Source of the DNA: an uncultured Porphyromonadaceae bacterium
GTDB lineage: Bacteria > Bacteroidota > Bacteroidia > Bacteroidales > Muribaculaceae
Reading direction: 5' to 3'
Assembly (NCBI GenBank): GCA_947177185.1
Contig: CAMWTJ010000006.1
Span: 34,108-98,107, forward strand
DNA: 64,000 bases
Shown: one piece after another, positions 15,556 to 25,378 of the stretch
Position numbering within the stretch: the stretch's first letter is position 1
Layout: each line of letters opens with the position of its first letter
Translations under genes and position numbers: made by a program
Notes under the pieces: generated by a model
Told to the model about the DNA's origin: nothing
Seen by the model: the letters and a program-made list of their open reading frames with translations, nothing else
The model's database searches: none

Positions 15556-17004
15556 TCAGTCTATCTCGATTTTCCTGTAGCGCGGCACGAGGAGCTTCAT
15601 GATGCACCACGCGGTGATGTAGCTCACAGCGCATATGCAGAACACTATCATGTAGCCGGCAGGCTTGCCCGTGAAGCCGAAAAACTCAAAGGCATCGCCA
15701 CGGGCGGCTGCGTAGTCGAAAAACATGCCGCTGCCTTTGTTTATTACGTAGGCGCCTATGCCGCCGGCCATGGTGCCTATGCCCACTATAGACGCTACGG
15801 TGCTGGTGGGGAACATATCGCCTATGGTGGAATACAGGTTGGCGCTCCAGGCCTGATGGCCGGCGCCCGCGAGGCCTATTATTATGGCAGGCCACCAGGC
15901 TGAGTAGGCGCCGAGCGGCTGCGCAAGCAGCGCGAGCATGGGCAGGAACGAGAACAGCAGCATGGCGCGCATGCGGCCGGCATAAGGATTCATGCCCATG
16001 CGGTCAACGAATATCCTGGGCAGGTAGCCGCCGCCAATCGACACCACCGTGACTATGAGATAGAGCGTGAATATGAGTGCCTGCCCCATGGGAGTGTAGG
16101 ACGCATAGCCATACTGGTCTGAAAAATACGCCGGCGTCCAGAAAAGGAAAAACCACCATACGCCGTCGGTCAGGGCCTTGCCGGTTATGAAAGCCCAGGT
16201 CTGCCGGAAGGTGAAACAGCGCCAGAAAGGAATAGTGTCGTGTTCCTCGGCCTGTATCTGAGCCTCGGATTCGCCTGCCTCGTCCTGACGGATGTAGGCC
16301 AACTCGGCGGCGTTGACATGGCAGGAGTGTTCGGGGGCGGAATACAGCCTGGCCCAGAAACCCATCCATACAAAACCCAGCGCGCCAATGATAATGAACG
16401 CCATCTCCCAGCCCCACATGTGGGCGAGCACGGGGATGCACAGCGGAGCGGCAAGAGCGCCTATGGAAGCGCCGCTGTTGAACAGCGCCGTCGAGAAAGC
16501 GCGGTCCTTTTTCGGGAAATACAGCGCCGTCACCTTAATGGCCGCGGGGAAGTTGCCTGCCTCGCCCAAGGCGAGCAGCGCGCGGCAGGCAAGAAACAGC
16601 CACACGCTCACACTTGCCACGGCGAGCGCCAGAGCGCTGCCGCTCTCTATGGCACGCAGCGCAGCTGTGGACTCCACGCCCTCGATGTGCATCGTGAGCC
16701 AACCGCAGCCTGCGTGCATGCACGCCGCGAGCGACCACACGAATATGGCCCACAGATAGCCCTTGCGCGAGCCGAGCCGGTCTATCACTTTGCCCGCAAA
16801 AAGGCTCACGCCCGCATAAAACAGCGAGAAGAAGCCCGTGATGTCGCCATAGTCGGAGTCGGTCCAGTGAAATTCAGGAGCTATGAAATCTTTCCATGTG
16901 AGCGACAGCACCTGGCGGTCAAGGTAATTGATTGTGGTGGCGAAAAACAGCAGTGAGCATATCACCCATCGCCAGTTTGAGGGTCGTGTGGTTTGTGTGG
17001 TCAT
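15556..17004 (-). CDS. exuT: MFS hexuronate transporter, ExuT type
   Basis: Inner-membrane proton symporter of the anion:cation symporter branch of MFS, expected to carry glucuronate and galacturonate. At 482 residues with about twelve hydrophobic spans it is normal in length. NYLDRQVLSLTWKDF in the first helix and the loop DRLGSRKGY are typical of the ExuT family, as is RALLALGEAGNFPAAIK near residue 140. It lies last in the leftward operon, 43 bases after the uronate isomerase gene, which supports a uronate substrate. Uptake of free glucuronate released by GH67 and GH115 would feed the adjacent catabolic genes. Family is sure, exact substrate is inferred. Confidence 0.87.
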   Translation of the reverse strand: MTTQTTRPSNWRWVICSLLFFATTINYLDRQVLSLTWKDFIAPEFHWTDSDYGDITGFFSLFYAGVSLFAGKVIDRLGSRKGYLWAIFVWSLAACMHAGCGWLTMHIEGVESTAALRAIESGSALALAVASVSVWLFLACRALLALGEAGNFPAAIKVTALYFPKKDRAFSTALFNSGASIGALAAPLCIPVLAHMWGWEMAFIIIGALGFVWMGFWARLYSAPEHSCHVNAAELAYIRQDEAGESEAQIQAEEHDTIPFWRCFTFRQTWAFITGKALTDGVWWFFLFWTPAYFSDQYGYASYTPMGQALIFTLYLIVTVVSIGGGYLPRIFVDRMGMNPYAGRMRAMLLFSFLPMLALLAQPLGAYSAWWPAIIIGLAGAGHQAWSANLYSTIGDMFPTSTVASIVGIGTMAGGIGAYVINKGSGMFFDYAAARGDAFEFFGFTGKPAGYMIVFCICAVSYITAWCIMKLLVPRYRKIEID

Positions 17005-17047
17005 GGAGTCGGTTAAGGTTACGCCTTCCGAGGGGAAGACAGCTGTG

Positions 17048-18463
17048 TCAGAACTTGAAATAATTCTTGGCGTTGTAATAGCAGATATCCTCTATCATCT
17101 GCTGCACGCGGCGCTTCTCATAGCCTGTGTACGGCACAAGCCCGGCCTCCACATCGGCGCCTACAAGGTCGCAGAGCGTGCGGCGGAAATACTCGTGGCG
17201 GGGATAGGACAGAAACGAGCGCGAGTCAGTGAGCATGCCCACGAAACGGCTCAGAAGCCCGAGCAGCGAAAGCGCGTTCATCTGTCGGCGCATGCCGTCG
17301 GTCTGGTCGTTGAACCACCATCCCGAGCCGAACTGGATTTTGCCCGGCACGGAGCCGTCCTGGAAGTTGCCCGTCATGGTGGCCACCACCTCGTTGGCAG
17401 CCGGATTCAGGTTGTAGAGTATCGTGCGCGCGAGCTTCCCCTCGCTGTCGAGCCTGTCGAGGAAGCGCGCACACTCCGTGGCCGTGGCAAACTCGCCTAT
17501 GGAGTCAAAGCCCGTGTCAGGGCCCACCGCGCGCATCATGCGTGTGTTGGAATTGCGGATAGTGCCGTAGTGGAACTGCTGCGCCCAGTCGGTTTCGTGG
17601 TCCATGGCGCCGAACAGCACGAGCATCTTGCTCTTGAAGCGCCCGGCGTCGGCTTCGGAAGGCTTGCGCCCGGCGAGCACCTCGCCGAAAATCCGGCGGA
17701 TATCGCTCTCCGTATAGTCGTCGGCATAGAATTTCTCCAGTCCGTGGTCGCTCAGCCGGCATCCGGCCTCGGCAAAGAAATCGTGGCGGCGGCGCAGAGC
17801 CTCCTCCAGCTTTTCAAAGCAGTCTATCTCCACACCTGCCGCGGCACCGAGGCGCTTGAGGTATTCGGCATACGCGGCAGGGTCCTCAACGGCCATAGCC
17901 TTGTCGGGACGCCACGTGGGCAGCACTTTTATCTCAAAGCCGCTGCGGCGTATGGCTATATGGTGCTCAAGACTGTCGGCGGGGTCGTCGGTGGTGCATA
18001 CCGTTTCCACATTGTAGCGGCGCATCAGTCCGCGCGGCGTCATGCCCTCGCCGTGAAGCAGCTGCCTGTTACATTCGTCGAATATGCGGCGCGCGCTTTC
18101 GGGATTGAGAGCCTCGTCGATACCGAAAGCCGTGCGCAGCTCAAGATGCGTCCAGTGGTAAAGCGGGTTGCGGAACGTGTATGGCACCGTGGCCGCCCAC
18201 TGCTCGAATTTCTCCCAGTCGGAGGTATCGGTGCCGGTGATGTAGCGCTCGTGCACGCCGTTGGCACGCAGCGCGCGCCATTTGTAGTGGTCGCCTCCGA
18301 GCCACAGCTCCGTGATGGAGCGGAAGCGCGTGTCGGCGGCCATAAGCGCCGGATCGAGGTGGCAGTGATAGTCGATCACGGGCAGGTGCTCGGCATGCCC
18401 GTGGTAGAGCTCGCTCGCGGTGGGCGTTCCGAGCAGGAAATCTGAGTCCATGAACTGTTTCAT
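17048..18463 (-). CDS. uxaC: Glucuronate (uronate) isomerase
   Basis: Converts D-glucuronate to D-fructuronate and galacturonate to tagaturonate in the cytoplasm. The start at 18463 (MKQFMDSDFLLGTPTASELYHG) matches the usual UxaC N-terminus; the frame stays open 26 codons upstream but that part overlaps the reductase gene. The metal-site motif PVIDYHCHLDP lies at about residues 30-40. The segment GNFQDGSVPGKIQFGSGWWFNDQTDGM and the end RQMNALSLLGLLSRFVGMLTDSRSFLSYPRHEYFRR are family hallmarks. The length of 471 is typical. It starts 10 bases after the reductase stop. Confidence 0.95.
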   Translation of the reverse strand: MKQFMDSDFLLGTPTASELYHGHAEHLPVIDYHCHLDPALMAADTRFRSITELWLGGDHYKWRALRANGVHERYITGTDTSDWEKFEQWAATVPYTFRNPLYHWTHLELRTAFGIDEALNPESARRIFDECNRQLLHGEGMTPRGLMRRYNVETVCTTDDPADSLEHHIAIRRSGFEIKVLPTWRPDKAMAVEDPAAYAEYLKRLGAAAGVEIDCFEKLEEALRRRHDFFAEAGCRLSDHGLEKFYADDYTESDIRRIFGEVLAGRKPSEADAGRFKSKMLVLFGAMDHETDWAQQFHYGTIRNSNTRMMRAVGPDTGFDSIGEFATATECARFLDRLDSEGKLARTILYNLNPAANEVVATMTGNFQDGSVPGKIQFGSGWWFNDQTDGMRRQMNALSLLGLLSRFVGMLTDSRSFLSYPRHEYFRRTLCDLVGADVEAGLVPYTGYEKRRVQQMIEDICYYNAKNYFKF

Positions 18464-18473
18464 ACGCCGGGCG

Positions 18474-19292
18474 TCACATTGCGAAAGCGTTGAACCCGCC
18501 GTCGACCACCGCCACCGTGCCGGTGACAAAGGCCGCAGCATCGCTCATGAGATAGTGTATGGTGCCGCACAGCTCCTCGGGCTCGCCCATGCGGCCGAAG
18601 GGCGTCTGACGTATCACATCGCAGCCGCGCTGCGTGTAGCTGCCGTCGGGGTTGGTCAGGAGCGAGCGGTTCTGCTCTGTGATGAAGAAACCGGGAGCGA
18701 TGGCGTTGACGCGTATTCCCTCGCCGAATTTCTTGGCGCACTCGGTGGCCATATAGGCCGTGAAATTGCTGATACCGGCTTTGGCGGCCGCATAGCCGCA
18801 CACGCGCGTCATGGGACGGAAAGCCGCCATAGACGAGAAGTTGATTATAGAACCGCGGCCCTGCGCCACCATCGGCTCGAGAAACACCTGCGTCGGTATC
18901 ACGGTGCCGGTAAGGTTCAGTGTCAGCACCTTCTGAAACTGTTCGGGGTCGAGGTCGAAGAAGGTCTGCTCGGGTGTGATGGTGGCTCCTTTCATATTTC
19001 CGCCGGCGGCATTGAGCAGCGTGTCGATGCGGCCGTAGCGGGCCATAATCTCGTCGCGGTTGCGCACCAGCATCTCGCGGTCCATCACATCCGTGGCCAT
19101 GAACTCGATGGAGCCGGAGGGCTTTTCGGCCATCACGGAGTTTACGATTTCACGACCCACATCGGCCTTGCGGCCGAGGATTATCACTTTGGCTCCCTCG
19201 TGGGCCAGATACTTGGCTATGGCACGGCCGAGCACGCCGGTGCCACCGGTGATTACGGTCACATTGCCTTTGATGTCAAAAAGATTCTTCAT
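18474..19292 (-). CDS. SDR-family D-mannonate oxidoreductase (fructuronate reductase)
   Basis: Probably reduces D-fructuronate to D-mannonate with NAD(P)H. It is a classical short-chain dehydrogenase: cofactor motif TGGTGVLG at about 15-22, NAAG at about 94-97, catalytic Ser153/Ser154, Tyr167 and Lys171 in YAAAK. It replaces the unrelated polyol-dehydrogenase-type UxuB found in enteric bacteria; this SDR form is common in Bacteroidales. The assignment depends on its position: it overlaps the end of uxuA by 4 bases and precedes uxaC. The fold is certain; the substrate is inferred from context. Confidence 0.85.
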   Translation of the reverse strand: MKNLFDIKGNVTVITGGTGVLGRAIAKYLAHEGAKVIILGRKADVGREIVNSVMAEKPSGSIEFMATDVMDREMLVRNRDEIMARYGRIDTLLNAAGGNMKGATITPEQTFFDLDPEQFQKVLTLNLTGTVIPTQVFLEPMVAQGRGSIINFSSMAAFRPMTRVCGYAAAKAGISNFTAYMATECAKKFGEGIRVNAIAPGFFITEQNRSLLTNPDGSYTQRGCDVIRQTPFGRMGEPEELCGTIHYLMSDAAAFVTGTVAVVDGGFNAFAM

Positions 19293-20452
19293 AGTTTTTC
19301 GGTATTTACAGCCGCCATGATACCGCTCACCATACCGAGCGCAAGCATGCGGCCATGAAAGGAATATCCGGCGTTGTAGCCCATCTTGTCGTCGCCGAGC
19401 ATAAGCGGAGCATGGTCCACGCGCATAGGCACGCCGGGGCGCTCGCGCTCAAACGTGCGCACCACATCGATCAGACGCGGGTCGAGATGCGACGACTCGC
19501 GGAAATCGCCGTCGGGGAGCACCTCGCATATGCGTGCATGCACGAAATGCGTGCGCCGCGCATACTTTCGCGCCAGGGCGGGCACGTCGTTGTGCGCGCC
19601 CGCGCTCAGCGAACCGGCGCAGAAGGTGAGGCCGTTGTGCTCGTCGGGCACGGCGTTGAGAAACCACTCTATGTCCTCGTCGCACGTGACGATGCGCGGC
19701 AGGCCGAGTATCTGACGGGGTGGGTCGTCGGGATGCACACACATGTTTATGCCCCAGCGGCCGCACACAGGCATTATAGCCTCCAGGAAATACTTCATAT
19801 TGGCACGCAGGTCGTCGCGTGTCATGCCTTCGTACAGTGCGAGCAGCTCGCGGAATTTTTCAACGGGCTTCAGGTCGTTTTCGGAAATATTTCCGTTCAC
19901 AAAGCCCTGTGTCTTCACAATTATATTGTCGACAAGACGACGGCGACCCGCTTCGTCCATAGAGTCGGCGAGCTTCTGCATGCGCTCGAGGGTAGCGTCG
20001 TCGTAGTCTTTTTCAGCGTTTTTACGGCCGAGTATATGGCAGTCGAAATAGGCGAACTCGGCCTTGTTGAAATACAGGTTCGACGTGCCGTCGGCATTGG
20101 GATACTCCAGCTCGGTGCGTGCCCAGTCCAGCACGGGCATAAAATTGTAGCACACGGTCTTCACTCCCGCGCGTCCCAGGTTTTCAAGACTTGTCTTATA
20201 GTTTTCTATAAGAGCGTCGCGGTCGGCGCCGCCGTATTTTATGGATTCGCTCACAGGCAGACTCTCCACCACCGACCATCTCAGGTCGTGGTTCTCTATG
20301 AAAGCCTTCATTTTTTCCACCTCGGCAAGGCTCCACACCTCACCGTTGGGGATATGGTGCAGCGACGTCACTATGCCTTCCACGCCTATCTGACGCAGCA
20401 TGTCAAGTGTGATTTTGTCGCCGGGGCCAAACCATCGCCATGTTTTTTCCAT
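19289..20452 (-). CDS. uxuA: Mannonate dehydratase
   Basis: Dehydrates D-mannonate to 2-keto-3-deoxy-D-gluconate. The N-terminus MEKTWRWFGPGDKITLDMLRQ and GVEGIVTSLHHIPNGEVW are diagnostic. Further marks are CVHPDDPPRQILGLPRIV with metal/substrate ligands at about residue 235-250, LTFCAGSLSAG, and VDHAPLMLGD near the end. The length of 387 is normal. It overlaps the reductase start by 4 bases, showing translational coupling. A GC-rich hairpin lies upstream, between it and xylA. The next pathway steps (Kdg kinase and aldolase) are not in this window. Confidence 0.95.
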   Translation of the reverse strand: MEKTWRWFGPGDKITLDMLRQIGVEGIVTSLHHIPNGEVWSLAEVEKMKAFIENHDLRWSVVESLPVSESIKYGGADRDALIENYKTSLENLGRAGVKTVCYNFMPVLDWARTELEYPNADGTSNLYFNKAEFAYFDCHILGRKNAEKDYDDATLERMQKLADSMDEAGRRRLVDNIIVKTQGFVNGNISENDLKPVEKFRELLALYEGMTRDDLRANMKYFLEAIMPVCGRWGINMCVHPDDPPRQILGLPRIVTCDEDIEWFLNAVPDEHNGLTFCAGSLSAGAHNDVPALARKYARRTHFVHARICEVLPDGDFRESSHLDPRLIDVVRTFERERPGVPMRVDHAPLMLGDDKMGYNAGYSFHGRMLALGMVSGIMAAVNTEKL

Positions 20453-20481
20453 ATCGGATATTTTTTACTGATAAAACAGAC

Positions 20482-20526
20482 AAACCGGCTTGCGGGGACG
20501 CGCCCAAGCGCGCCCCGCAGCGGTTT
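20482..20526 (-). terminator. Intercistronic GC-rich hairpin between xylA and uxuA
   Basis: An imperfect long stem (AAACCG with CGGTTT, TGCGGGG with CCCCGCA, CGCGC with GCGCG, loop CCAA) lies in the 92-base gap. It may lower expression of the uronate genes relative to the xylose genes, or protect the upstream mRNA from 3' decay. A U-rich run is present but not directly adjacent in the leftward direction. Confidence 0.45.
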
Positions 20527-20544
20527 TTATCGGAGGGTTACGCG

Positions 20545-21858
20545 TTATGCGTACATGTTGACAATGGCTTCGTAGAGCTCCTGCTTGCCGGAGGTCACGG
20601 CGGGCTCGCCCACCTGACGGCCATGCTCGGCCAGCTGCTCGAGGCTCAGACGGCCTTCTTCGAAGTCCTTGCCCATGCCGCCGTCGAAGCTCGAGTAGCG
20701 CTCCGTGAGCATCTGCTTGTAGGGCGATTTCTCAAGCACGTCGGCTGCGCTCAGAAGCGCGCGGGCCATGGCGTCCATGCCGGCGATGTGAGCTATGAAG
20801 ATGTCCTCGGCGTCGGTGCTGTTGCGACGCGTCTTGGCGTCGAAGTTTGTGCCGCCGTGGCCAAGACCGCCGTTGCGGATGATCTGCATCATGGCCTGTG
20901 TGAGCTCGTAGTTGTCAATCGGGAACTGGTCGGTGTCCCAGCCGTTCTGATAGTCGCCGCGGTTGGCGTCGATGCTGCCGAGCATGCCGTTGTCGACGGC
21001 CACCGCAAGTTCGTGCTCGAACGTGTGGCCGGCAAGAGTGGCGTGGTTCACCTCGATGTTGACCTTGAAATCCTTATCCAGACCGTGGGCCTTGAGGAAG
21101 CCTACTACGGTTTCGGTGTCAACGTCGTACTGGTGCTTGCTCGGCTCCATGGGCTTGGGCTCGATCAGGAATGTGCCCGTGAAGCCTTTCGAGCGGGCGT
21201 AGTCGCGGGCCATCGTCAGGAAGCGGGCGAGGTGTTCCTTCTCACGCTTCTGGTCGGTGTTCAGAAGGCTCATGTAGCCTTCGCGGCCGCCCCAGAACAC
21301 GTAGTTCTCGCCGCCCAGGGCGATGGTGGCGTCGATGGCGTTCTTGACCTGTACGGCAGCACGAGCCACTACGTCGAAATCGGGGTTCGTGGCGGCGCCG
21401 TTCATGTAGCGGCCGTGGCTGAACACGTTGGCTGTGCCCCAGAGGTTCTTGATGCCCGTGGCGGCCATCTTCTCCTTAAGATAGGCCACGATGGCGCGCA
21501 TGTTCGACTCATATTCCTCGACGCTCGAGCCTTCGTCCACGAGGTCTACGTCGTGGAAGCAGAAATACTCGATGCCGAGTTTCTCCATTATCTCGAAACC
21601 GGCGTCGGCCTTGGCCTTGGCACGCTCTACGGGGTCAGTGGCCACGTTCCAGGGATATTTCTTCGTGCCGCCGCCGAACTGGTCGCCGCCCTCGGCGCAC
21701 AGTGTGTGCCACCATGCCATGGCGAAGCGGAGCCAGTCTTTCATCTTTTTGCCAAGTACCACGCGCTCAGCGTCGTAGTAGCGGTAGGCCAGAGGATTGT
21801 AGCTCGAGGTGCCCTCGAACTTGATTTTGCCAATCTCGGGAAAATATTCTTTTGCCAT
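20545..21858 (-). CDS. xylA: Xylose isomerase
   Basis: Interconverts D-xylose and D-xylulose in the cytoplasm. The 437-residue length and N-terminus [29 protein letters not shown] identify the class II enzyme common in Bacteroidales. Visible family motifs are [12 protein letters not shown] with the catalytic His-Asp pair, [24 protein letters not shown] with the metal-binding Glu, [18 protein letters not shown] and [20 protein letters not shown]. It lies 57 bases after xylB and 92 bases before uxuA in the xylan operon, so it is probably induced together with the xylanases. Confidence 0.97.
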   Translation of the reverse strand: MAKEYFPEIGKIKFEGTSSYNPLAYRYYDAERVVLGKKMKDWLRFAMAWWHTLCAEGGDQFGGGTKKYPWNVATDPVERAKAKADAGFEIMEKLGIEYFCFHDVDLVDEGSSVEEYESNMRAIVAYLKEKMAATGIKNLWGTANVFSHGRYMNGAATNPDFDVVARAAVQVKNAIDATIALGGENYVFWGGREGYMSLLNTDQKREKEHLARFLTMARDYARSKGFTGTFLIEPKPMEPSKHQYDVDTETVVGFLKAHGLDKDFKVNIEVNHATLAGHTFEHELAVAVDNGMLGSIDANRGDYQNGWDTDQFPIDNYELTQAMMQIIRNGGLGHGGTNFDAKTRRNSTDAEDIFIAHIAGMDAMARALLSAADVLEKSPYKQMLTERYSSFDGGMGKDFEEGRLSLEQLAEHGRQVGEPAVTSGKQELYEAIVNMYA

Positions 21859-21915
21859 TTCTTATAAAGTTTTATTTATGGGTTTTTATAGTCGAGTTTT
21901 GTATGTATAGACGTG

Positions 21916-23394
21916 TTATTCCGTCATGCGGCTTTTCCAAAGGGCATACGCCTCAAGCACGGCAGGACGCGTGGCAGCATCGGGAGTGATGGTGCCGAGC
22001 AGTTCGAGCGAAGCAAACGCTTCCTCGCGGTTTTTATAAATGCCCGCTCCGATGCCTGCGCCTTTGGCCGCGCCCACACTGCCGTCGGTATCGTAGAGGC
22101 GTATGGTGGCACCGCTCACATCGGCGAGTGTCTGCCTGAACACGGGGCTCAGGAACATATTGGCTTTGCCGGCGTGTATGCAGTCTACGGCCAGGCCGAG
22201 TTTCTGCATTATCTCTATGCCGTACATGAAGGAGAACACGATGCCTTCCTGGGCGGCGCGTATGATGTGCCTGCGGTCGTGGGTATTGAAATTGATGCCG
22301 TGCACCGAGCATCCCGGGTCGCGGTTCTCGAGCAGGCGCTCCGCACCGTTGCCGAAAGGCATGATGCTGATGCCGAGCGAACCGGCGGGCACCTGTGCGG
22401 CCAGCTCGTTCATCTCGTCGTAGCTGATGCCTGCGGGAGCGATGTTGCGCTTCACCCAGGAGTTGAGTATGCCGGTGCCGTTGATGCACGTGAGCACGCC
22501 TATGCGCGGCGCAGCGGCTGTGTGGTTTACGTGCGCGAAATTGTTGACACGCGACAGGGGGTCGTAGTCAATGGTGCCGTTGACGCCGTACACCACACCC
22601 GACGTGCCTGCCGTAGAGGCTATTTCTCCGGGCTCGAACACGTTGAGCGAAAGGGCATTGTTGGGCTGGTCGCCGGCGCGGTAGGTCACGGGCGTGCCTT
22701 CCGCCAGGCCGAGCTCGGCGGCAGCGGTTGCCGTCAGGCGGCCCTGCTCGCAGAACGTGGCGCGCACCTCGGGCAGGATGTCGGCCGGGAATCCGAAATA
22801 GTCCATCAGGAAAGCAGCCGGCGCATCGGCCTTGAAATCCCAGAGCATCATTTCGGAAAGTCCCTCAGGATTGGTCACAATCTCGCCTGTCATGAGCATG
22901 GCGATATAATCGGCCGGAAGCATTATCTTGTAGATGCGCTCGAACACCTCGGGTTCGTTTTCCTTGACCCACGCGAGTTTTGCGGCGGTGAAGTTGCCGG
23001 GCGAGTTGAGCAGGTGGCCGAGGCACTGGTCGGCGCCGAGCTCCTCAAAAGCCTTGCGTCCGTAGGATACGGCGCGGCTGTCGCACCAGATTATGGAATC
23101 GCGCAGGGGCTTGAGGTTGCGGTCCACGCACACCAGTCCGTGCATCTGATAGGAAAAACCGATAGCGGCAATATCGGCCGGATTGACTTTGGCTTTTCCC
23201 ACCACTGCTGCGGTGGCCTCCTTGAGGTATTTCCACCAGCTGTCGGGGTCCTGTTCAGCCCAGCCGGCGCGCAGCGCCTTGATGGGTGCTTCCTGCTTCG
23301 GATAGAAATCGGAAGCAAGGGCACGGCCCGTGGCAGCGTCAATGAGCGACGCCTTTACGGAAGATGTGCCGATGTCATAGCCTAATAAATACAT
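21916..23394 (-). CDS. xylB: Xylulokinase
   Basis: Phosphorylates D-xylulose to xylulose 5-phosphate, the entry to the pentose phosphate pathway. It is a FGGY-family kinase: N-terminal ATP-binding loop LLGYDIGTSSVKASLID, AALGFSYQMHGLV-like segment (AAIGFSYQMHGLVCVD), substrate region RAGDQPNNALSLNVFEPGEIASTAGTSGVVYG, and C-terminal ATP-binding domain with AGKANMFLSPVFRQTLADVSG. 492 residues is normal. It sits 25 bases downstream of the GH67 gene and 57 bases upstream of xylA. Confidence 0.93.
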   Translation of the reverse strand: MYLLGYDIGTSSVKASLIDAATGRALASDFYPKQEAPIKALRAGWAEQDPDSWWKYLKEATAAVVGKAKVNPADIAAIGFSYQMHGLVCVDRNLKPLRDSIIWCDSRAVSYGRKAFEELGADQCLGHLLNSPGNFTAAKLAWVKENEPEVFERIYKIMLPADYIAMLMTGEIVTNPEGLSEMMLWDFKADAPAAFLMDYFGFPADILPEVRATFCEQGRLTATAAAELGLAEGTPVTYRAGDQPNNALSLNVFEPGEIASTAGTSGVVYGVNGTIDYDPLSRVNNFAHVNHTAAAPRIGVLTCINGTGILNSWVKRNIAPAGISYDEMNELAAQVPAGSLGISIMPFGNGAERLLENRDPGCSVHGINFNTHDRRHIIRAAQEGIVFSFMYGIEIMQKLGLAVDCIHAGKANMFLSPVFRQTLADVSGATIRLYDTDGSVGAAKGAGIGAGIYKNREEAFASLELLGTITPDAATRPAVLEAYALWKSRMTE

Positions 23395-23419
23395 TGCAAT
23401 GTTATGTTTGGGGTTGATA

Positions 23420-25378
23420 TCATCTATAGAGGTTAAGGAGCGAGTCGGAAGGCGATTCGAAATTGCTGATGGGCAGCTGCACCTTCATGTACTCGTCGAG
23501 AGTGTGCGCGGGGCGCTCCATGTCGGCCGGCAGAGGCATGCCGGAAAACTGCGAGAAATAAAGCAGGCAGGCATCTCGCCACCAGCGCGCGTCGCGTGCC
23601 TGCGTGCGCAGCGAGGCTGCTGTGTGCGCGAAGACTTCGGGACTCACATACGGCTCGGCCGAATTCCATGCCGCCACATAGCCGTCGACGGCTTTCACGC
23701 CGCGGTCGTAGACCCGGCACAGTTCCTCCCAAAGCGTACGGCCGCTGCGCATGGTGCGCGTCCACGGCACATGGTGAAACCACAGCAGGAACTCTTCGGG
23801 ACACGTGTCGGGGTTGTCAAGCACCCGTGCGAAGCTGTCGGGATACTGGGCCGTGGCACCGCTGCCGCGGCTCGAACGGTCGAAGCCCAGACCGTAGCGG
23901 TCGGCACGGTGGTAGTAGCGCGGCAGCCAGTCGGGACGTGATCCGGGCACATCGCACCAGGGCTCGGGTCCGTAGTGATGGCCGAACGCAAACAGGTGAT
24001 GGAGGCCGAGAGGCATCATATAGTCCACCACGGCCTCACGCGAGCCGAGAAGCATGGCGCGCACGGCGTCGCGCACACTGTCGGGCACGGCTGCGGGCTG
24101 CGTATAGAGGTGCATCGCGGTCCACTCGTCGGCGATATCGGCCGGGGCAAGGCCCGGGTTCCAGGCCAGGCGCCCGAAAGCATACCAATTGGCATCGGCC
24201 AGCGGATGGCCGGTCATTATTTCGTCGTCGCCGGTATTGGCCACACCGGCTATGGCCGTGAGGCTCTCGGGGGCCACGTAACTGAAAAATTCCGTCCACA
24301 TGGGAGCAAGGAAGGCCACGTGGTTGCTGTGGCCGAGATATTCCTGCGTGATCTGGAATTCCACCATCTGCGGCGTGCGGGGCATGGCTCCGAACAACGG
24401 GCTGTAAGGCTCGCGCGGCTGAAAATCCACAGGTCCGTTTTTCACCTGCAGAATCACGTTGGGCGCAAACTCTCCGTCCAGGGGCTCGAATTCCAAATAA
24501 GCCTGCTTGGCGCGGTCTGCGTCGTCAGAAGAATATACGAACGCGCGCCACATCACCACGCCGTCGTGCGGCTGCAGTGCCTCGGCCAGCATGTTGGCAC
24601 CCTCGGCATGGCTGCGTCCGAAATCGCACGGACCGGGCTGGCCTTCGGAATTGGCTTTTACCAGAAATCCTCCGAAGTCGGGTATCAGAGCATAAATCTC
24701 GTCGGCTTTGCGGGTCCACCAGTCGCGCACGGCGGGGTCAAGCGGGTCGGCCGTAGGCAGCGAGTCAAGAGCCATCGGCGAAGCGAAATTCACCGCGAGA
24801 TATGTGCGCATACCATATGGGCGCAACACATCGGCTATGGCGCGCACCTTTTCGAGATACTCGGCCGAGAGTATGAGCGGCGATGCGTTCACATTGTTGA
24901 GCACGGCGCCGTTGATACCTACCTCGGCACAGCGCTGCGCATATTCGGCATAGCGTGGCGAGATGGTGCCGGGCAGTTCGTCCCATTTCCAAAGGCTGCG
25001 GCCTGCATAGCCGCGCTCCACGGTGCCGTCAAGATTGTCCCAATGGTTGAGCAGTCGCAGAGCATACGCGGGAACCTCGACCACGTCGCAACCCGCCGTG
25101 TCGGCACCGGTGGCGTGCATGCGCACAAGGTGGCACGCGCCATACAGCAGGCCTGCCTCGGACGGCGATGCCACCGTATAGCGTCCGGCGCGGGAACTCG
25201 TTATGCGAAAGGCGTCGGCCGAGGTCAGCGCGGCGTCGGCAGTGTCGATGCGCAGCTCCACGCCGGCGTCAGGATAATGGTCGGCCAAATAACGCGCGGC
25301 AAGCGGCGCGGGCTGTTCGGCCGCGCCACAGGCCGCGAGTATTACGGCCGCGAATATGTAGGTTGCGATGCGTTTCAT
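23420..25378 (-). CDS. GH67 alpha-glucuronidase lipoprotein
   Basis: Inverting enzyme that removes (4-O-methyl-)glucuronic acid from the non-reducing end of xylo-oligosaccharides. The start at 25378 overlaps the upstream GH43 stop by 4 bases and gives MKRIATYIFAAVILAAC, a lipoprotein signal peptide. The catalytic acid is Glu245 in KANSEGQPGP. The base pair of carboxylates is Asp318 in KNGPVDFQPREP and Glu346 in EFQITQEY, with the 28-residue spacing known for the family. Length of 652 is typical. The residue after the lipid Cys is Gly-Ala-Ala-Glu, not the acidic surface-export pattern, so a periplasmic face is likely. Confidence 0.93.
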   Translation of the reverse strand: MKRIATYIFAAVILAACGAAEQPAPLAARYLADHYPDAGVELRIDTADAALTSADAFRITSSRAGRYTVASPSEAGLLYGACHLVRMHATGADTAGCDVVEVPAYALRLLNHWDNLDGTVERGYAGRSLWKWDELPGTISPRYAEYAQRCAEVGINGAVLNNVNASPLILSAEYLEKVRAIADVLRPYGMRTYLAVNFASPMALDSLPTADPLDPAVRDWWTRKADEIYALIPDFGGFLVKANSEGQPGPCDFGRSHAEGANMLAEALQPHDGVVMWRAFVYSSDDADRAKQAYLEFEPLDGEFAPNVILQVKNGPVDFQPREPYSPLFGAMPRTPQMVEFQITQEYLGHSNHVAFLAPMWTEFFSYVAPESLTAIAGVANTGDDEIMTGHPLADANWYAFGRLAWNPGLAPADIADEWTAMHLYTQPAAVPDSVRDAVRAMLLGSREAVVDYMMPLGLHHLFAFGHHYGPEPWCDVPGSRPDWLPRYYHRADRYGLGFDRSSRGSGATAQYPDSFARVLDNPDTCPEEFLLWFHHVPWTRTMRSGRTLWEELCRVYDRGVKAVDGYVAAWNSAEPYVSPEVFAHTAASLRTQARDARWWRDACLLYFSQFSGMPLPADMERPAHTLDEYMKVQLPISNFESPSDSLLNLYR

